Shown here one piece after another: positions 14,083 through 16,239 of a DNA stretch of 16,239 nt (position 1 is its first letter; each line of letters begins with the position of its first letter). This DNA comes from an uncultured Clostridia bacterium. Its GTDB lineage: Bacteria; Bacillota; Clostridia; TANB77; CAG-508. The stretch spans positions 1-16,239 of the forward strand of contig CALXNI010000012.1 of NCBI GenBank assembly GCA_944389715.1. Reading direction: 5' to 3'. The notes under the pieces are model-generated. The model was not told the origin of the DNA. It saw nothing but the letters and a program-made list of their open reading frames with translations, and ran no database searches. Both the position numbers and the translations under genes were made by a program.

Positions 14083-14269
14083 TATCAATATTTTCAAGAG
14101 TTTTTTACGAAAAATAAAAAACATTATATTTTTCTAGAAAGGCAATTCTTTTTAAAATGGTTTATCATAATTTTAGGATTTGCAAATTCAATAAAATAGA
14201 AAGGATTAAGGCTTATTGTTAGATTGACTTAAAGAATAAAAAATGTTACATTATTAAAAATATTTGTAA

Positions 14270-14299
14270 CACATAGTACAAGACTTGTTTTCATATAAT
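14270..14299 (+). promoter_or_regulatory. Candidate sigma-E-like promoter of the recombinase operon
   Basis: CATATAAT (14292-14299) differs at one base from the sporulation mother-cell sigma-E -10 consensus CATACAAT. CACATAGT (14270-14277), 14 bases upstream, matches the -35 consensus GKMATATT at five of eight positions, including the central CATA. The contained TATAAT could instead be a housekeeping -10, though I see no -35 at 17 bases. Confidence 0.35.
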
Positions 14300-14327
14300 C
14301 TAATAAAAAAGCTTTTAGGTGGTTACT

Positions 14328-14372
14328 ATGAAAATTATTTTATTGAAAATTATGCCTTTACAACAGGTGTAA
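14328..14372 (+). CDS. Possible 14-aa leader peptide upstream of the recombinase operon
   Basis: ATG 14328 with AGGTGG upstream encodes MKIILLKIMPLQQV and ends in TAA three bases before the next ATG. It resembles the first residues of many clostridial large serine recombinases (M-K-x-I-x-x-K-I-x-P), so it could be a remnant or a short leader affecting translation of the next gene. Confidence 0.3.
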   Translation: MKIILLKIMPLQQV

Positions 14373-14375
14373 ATT

Positions 14376-14555
14376 ATGGACAACAAAGAATTTCTACTTA
14401 ACTTACAAATAGGAATGATAAAAGAACTTTGTTCAAGAGGACTACTAACAGAAGAACAAACAGCTCATTCTATAAAAGAATTTGAACAAGCCTATGAAAA
14501 ACATATTATTGAGAAGGAAGTGCAGAAAGATGAAGAAAACAGTAGCATATTGTAG
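14376..14555 (+). CDS. 59-aa SHOCT-like protein upstream of the integrase
   Basis: ATG 14376 (AGGTG at 14365-14369) opens 59 codons: MDNKEFLLNLQIGMIKELCS, RGLLTEEQTAHSIKEFEQAY, then a charged tail. The KELCSRGLLTEEQ... segment is the helix-loop-helix of SHOCT-like proteins. Such small genes are frequent just upstream of large serine recombinases in clostridial elements. It overlaps the recombinase start by 26 bases in another frame, so expression is coupled. A helper or directionality role for the recombinase is a reasonable candidate but unproven. Confidence 0.75.
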   Translation: MDNKEFLLNLQIGMIKELCSRGLLTEEQTAHSIKEFEQAYEKHIIEKEVQKDEENSSIL

Positions 14556-16233
14556 GGTTTCAACAGACAAAGAAAATCAGCTACATTCTTTGGAAAACCA
14601 AAAAAAATATTTTAATGATTATATTTCTAATGACAAAGAATTAGAATTCGTTGATATTTATGCAGATGAAGGAATTAGTGGAACAAATACAAAAAAAAGA
14701 GATGAATTTAATAGAATGATATTAGATGCTAAATGTGGAAAATTTGATATTATTCTTACTAAATCTGTTAGTCGTTTTTCAAGAAACATTGTCGATACTA
14801 TTAGTTATATTAGAACACTAAAAAAAATGAATATTGAAGTTAGGTTTATAACTGATGGCATTAAAACTTTTGACAATGATGCAGAACTACGACTTGGTTT
14901 ACTTGCTACATTTGCACAAGATGAAAGTAGACAAACATCTGAAAAAGTCGTAAATGGTCAATATACAAGTATGAAAAATGGTATTGTTTTTGGAGCAAAT
15001 ACCATGCTTGGGTATAATATTGAAAAAGGAAAAATGACCATTAATGAAGATGAAGCACCTATCATAAAAAGTATTTTTTACAAATATTTAGTTGAAGGAA
15101 AAGGAAGTCATATAATAGCTAAAGAATTACAAGAGGAAGGAATAAAGACCAAAAGAGGTGGCAATAAATGGACTAATGCTTCTATCTACAAAATATTGAA
15201 AAATGAGAAATATTGTGGTGATTTAATTCAGCAAAAGACATATACACCAGATTTTCTTTCACACGCTAAAAAATATAATAAGGGAGAAAAAGAATTTATA
15301 AAAATAGAAAATCATCACGAGGCTATCATCGACAAGGAAACTTTTATAAAAGTTCAAGAAGAAATTGCAAGGAGAAAGAAAAAAGCTAAAGTTGACGGTT
15401 CAAAACATTCCAATAGATATGCTTTGTCTGGAAAACTAAAATGTGGTTGTTGCGGAAGTACTTATGTTGGTGGAGATAATAGGAAAAGAAAAAATGGTAC
15501 AATAAGAAAAACTTGGAAATGTGCTGAAAAACACAAATATGGAAAACAACATCTAAATTCTCAAGGACAAAATATTGGTTGTGATAATGACAATGTAAAT
15601 AATGACATTGTACTAAGTGCATTTAACCAAATAATGACTAAAATAACCTCTTCTGACAAAGAAGATATTATAAAATCTACTATGAAAACAATTTCATTAG
15701 TTTTAAAAAATAATTGTTCTTTAAATACAGATGAAGAAAGACTTTATCAAAAAAAGCAAAAAATAGAAATGCAAATAAAAAAAGCTATTACCTTATGTGT
15801 TAGTGGAATTATAACAGATGAAGAATTAAAAGAACAAAAATTGAATTTAGAAAATGAATTAGCTATCATTAACAAAGATTTAGACAAAATAAAGGAAAAA
15901 CAAAAATTATTACAAAATAAAGAAGAATTGTTAAATACAATAGAAAATACTTTAAATGAAATATTATCTTTTAAATCTACAAGCGAGGAACTTTGTAAAC
16001 AAGTTCTAGAAAAAGTGATTGTAAAAAGCAAAAATGAATTTGACTTTTATATCAAGGGGTTTAGCACCCCTTTCTTTAAAAATTATAAAAGTGTCATATT
16101 AGATACGATGTTCCAATGTCATTTAAAATTGCTTTTGCTTTTTGGTCAGGCATACCAAATCTTTGTGATAAATATCTTAGAGAAGCTGCAAGCTCACCAT
16201 CAGGGCCACCATATTGAGAAATTATTACTTTAG
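14530..16233 (+). CDS. Large serine recombinase (integrase), reading through the attachment site
   Basis: I choose ATG 14530 (AAGGAAG at 14513-14519) rather than the in-frame ATG at 14482, because the family begins MKKTVAYCRVSTDKENQ. Catalytic Ser11; SRFSRN with Arg82/Arg85; recombinase domain (about 150-260); zinc ribbon (LKCGCCGSTYVGG, WKCAEKH, GCDND); coiled coil (about 400-500), and the usual terminal block near FDFYIKG. Element DNA encodes 528 residues, the normal family length. The frame then crosses the CC core at 16113-16114 and takes 39 host codons (antisense to cotJC) to a TAA at 16231-16233. In the excised circle it would instead take 39 element codons (125-241) to TAA 242-244. It catalyses integration and, with a directionality factor, excision. 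Confidence 0.93.
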   Translation: MKKTVAYCRVSTDKENQLHSLENQKKYFNDYISNDKELEFVDIYADEGISGTNTKKRDEFNRMILDAKCGKFDIILTKSVSRFSRNIVDTISYIRTLKKMNIEVRFITDGIKTFDNDAELRLGLLATFAQDESRQTSEKVVNGQYTSMKNGIVFGANTMLGYNIEKGKMTINEDEAPIIKSIFYKYLVEGKGSHIIAKELQEEGIKTKRGGNKWTNASIYKILKNEKYCGDLIQQKTYTPDFLSHAKKYNKGEKEFIKIENHHEAIIDKETFIKVQEEIARRKKKAKVDGSKHSNRYALSGKLKCGCCGSTYVGGDNRKRKNGTIRKTWKCAEKHKYGKQHLNSQGQNIGCDNDNVNNDIVLSAFNQIMTKITSSDKEDIIKSTMKTISLVLKNNCSLNTDEERLYQKKQKIEMQIKKAITLCVSGIITDEELKEQKLNLENELAIINKDLDKIKEKQKLLQNKEELLNTIENTLNEILSFKSTSEELCKQVLEKVIVKSKNEFDFYIKGFSTPFFKNYKSVILDTMFQCHLKLLLLFGQAYQIFVINILEKLQAHHQGHHIEKLLL

Positions 16234-16239
16234 CAAGTT
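16094..16239 (-). pseudogene. cotJC: cotJC, 5' (N-terminal) fragment, interrupted by the element
   Basis: From 16237 leftwards the minus strand reads LAKVIISQYGGPDGELAASL and continues through RYLSQRFGMPDQKAKAILNDI to GT at 16109. This is the N-terminal third of a CotJC/manganese catalase, with the first ligand Glu in GGPDGEL. After the junction the frame reads five element-derived codons' worth (SYLI) and stops at TGA 16094-16096. The start codon lies beyond the right edge. The insertion falls between the first ligand Glu and the EExxH segment, so neither fragment alone can form the metal site. Joined to 125-1 at the shared CC, the reading frame is exact and the codon is glycine whichever copy of the core is kept. 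Confidence 0.9.
16095..16134. other. Right attachment junction (hybrid site)
   Basis: The element half-site is CATATT at 16095-16100, then 12 bases, then the CC core at 16113-16114. Host cotJC sequence follows. Together with the left junction it rebuilds an attP of the form CATATT-N12-CC-N12-AATATG. The two inner 12-mers also match at 7 of 12 positions when one is reverse-complemented. The site lies inside the open reading frame of the recombinase. Confidence 0.75.

Larger units (their letters stand above)
124..16114. mobile_element. Integrative element inserted in cotJC (large serine recombinase type)
   Basis: The borders are set by the split host gene at both edges and by a shared CC flanked by matching bases (TGTgCCAA at 120-127, TGTtCCAA at 16109-16116). 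Cargo: a toxin-antitoxin-like locus, a membrane-protein operon, two XRE regulators, a serine resolvase, an antisense-regulated S6-paralogue operon, a primase/helicase module, and a large serine recombinase at the right end beside its attachment site. No capsid, tail, terminase, relaxase or secretion genes are recognisable. It is therefore not a complete prophage or self-conjugative element. A plasmid-like or phage-satellite-like integrative element is the best description. The separate resolvase plus primase/helicase suggests an autonomously replicating circular stage, which is inference. Confidence 0.88.

Noticed and set aside
14482..14529. Upstream in-frame ATG for the recombinase
   Set aside because: The extra 16 residues overlap the SHOCT-like gene, lack a ribosome site and precede the family's normal N-terminus at 14530.
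124..16114. Complete prophage or conjugative element
   Set aside because: No capsid, portal, terminase, tail, lysis, intact relaxase, coupling protein or secretion genes are present in the whole element.

Overview
This is AT-rich DNA from a low-GC, spore-forming Firmicute, probably a clostridium. The window is almost entirely one integrated mobile element of about 16.0 kb (124 to 16114). It sits inside a host gene encoding a CotJC-type spore-coat manganese catalase, transcribed leftwards. The 5' part of the host gene is at the right edge (16094-16239) and the 3' part at the left edge (1-125). The two pieces meet at a shared CC dinucleotide. Excision there would rebuild an uninterrupted ...DIGTEELAHLEM... 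reading frame. The host flanks are about 35% GC by my count of the outermost 120 bases on each side; the element is visibly more AT-rich.

Layout. (1) 124-1200: left end of the element. It holds a small convergent locus resembling a type I toxin-antitoxin system (38-aa hydrophobic peptide on the minus strand, short terminator-ended RNA on the plus strand). (2) 1207-4791, minus strand: a seven-gene operon of mostly membrane-anchored proteins of unknown function, including a zinc-ribbon protein, a DUF2752-like protein and a SHOCT protein. It diverges from a frameshifted XRE/Cro-type regulator gene (4909-5131), and an operator-like palindrome covers its -35 box. (3) 5133-6122: two small minus-strand genes of unknown function, divergent from an intact XRE regulator. 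(4) 6224-7277: a serine resolvase with two genes translationally coupled behind it and a res-like array of repeats in front. (5) 7417-8280: a small operon encoding a conserved mobile-element protein, a ribosomal protein S6 paralogue and possibly a 20-aa peptide. Its leader contains two mutually exclusive hairpins and is overlapped by an antisense RNA with its own promoter and terminator. (6) 8281-9557: about 1.3 kb of very AT-rich DNA without convincing genes, with five tandem 8-bp repeats. (7) 9579-12894: a replication-type module, namely an archaeo-eukaryotic-primase-like protein, a four-cysteine protein and an SF2 helicase. (8) 13043-14035: a coiled-coil/cysteine protein of unknown function. 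(9) 14328-16233, plus strand: a SHOCT-like small protein and the large serine recombinase whose reading frame runs straight through the attachment site into host DNA.

I see no phage structural genes, terminase, intact relaxase or type IV secretion genes. The element therefore looks like a plasmid-like or satellite-like integrative element with its own primase/helicase, resolvase and integrase. The most interesting hypothesis is that it is a sporulation-gene intervening element, comparable in logic to skin in sigK or SPbeta in spsM, whose excision would restore cotJC. A sigma-E-like promoter candidate in front of the recombinase fits this idea but does not prove it. The second notable system is the antisense-controlled leader at 8058-8280.
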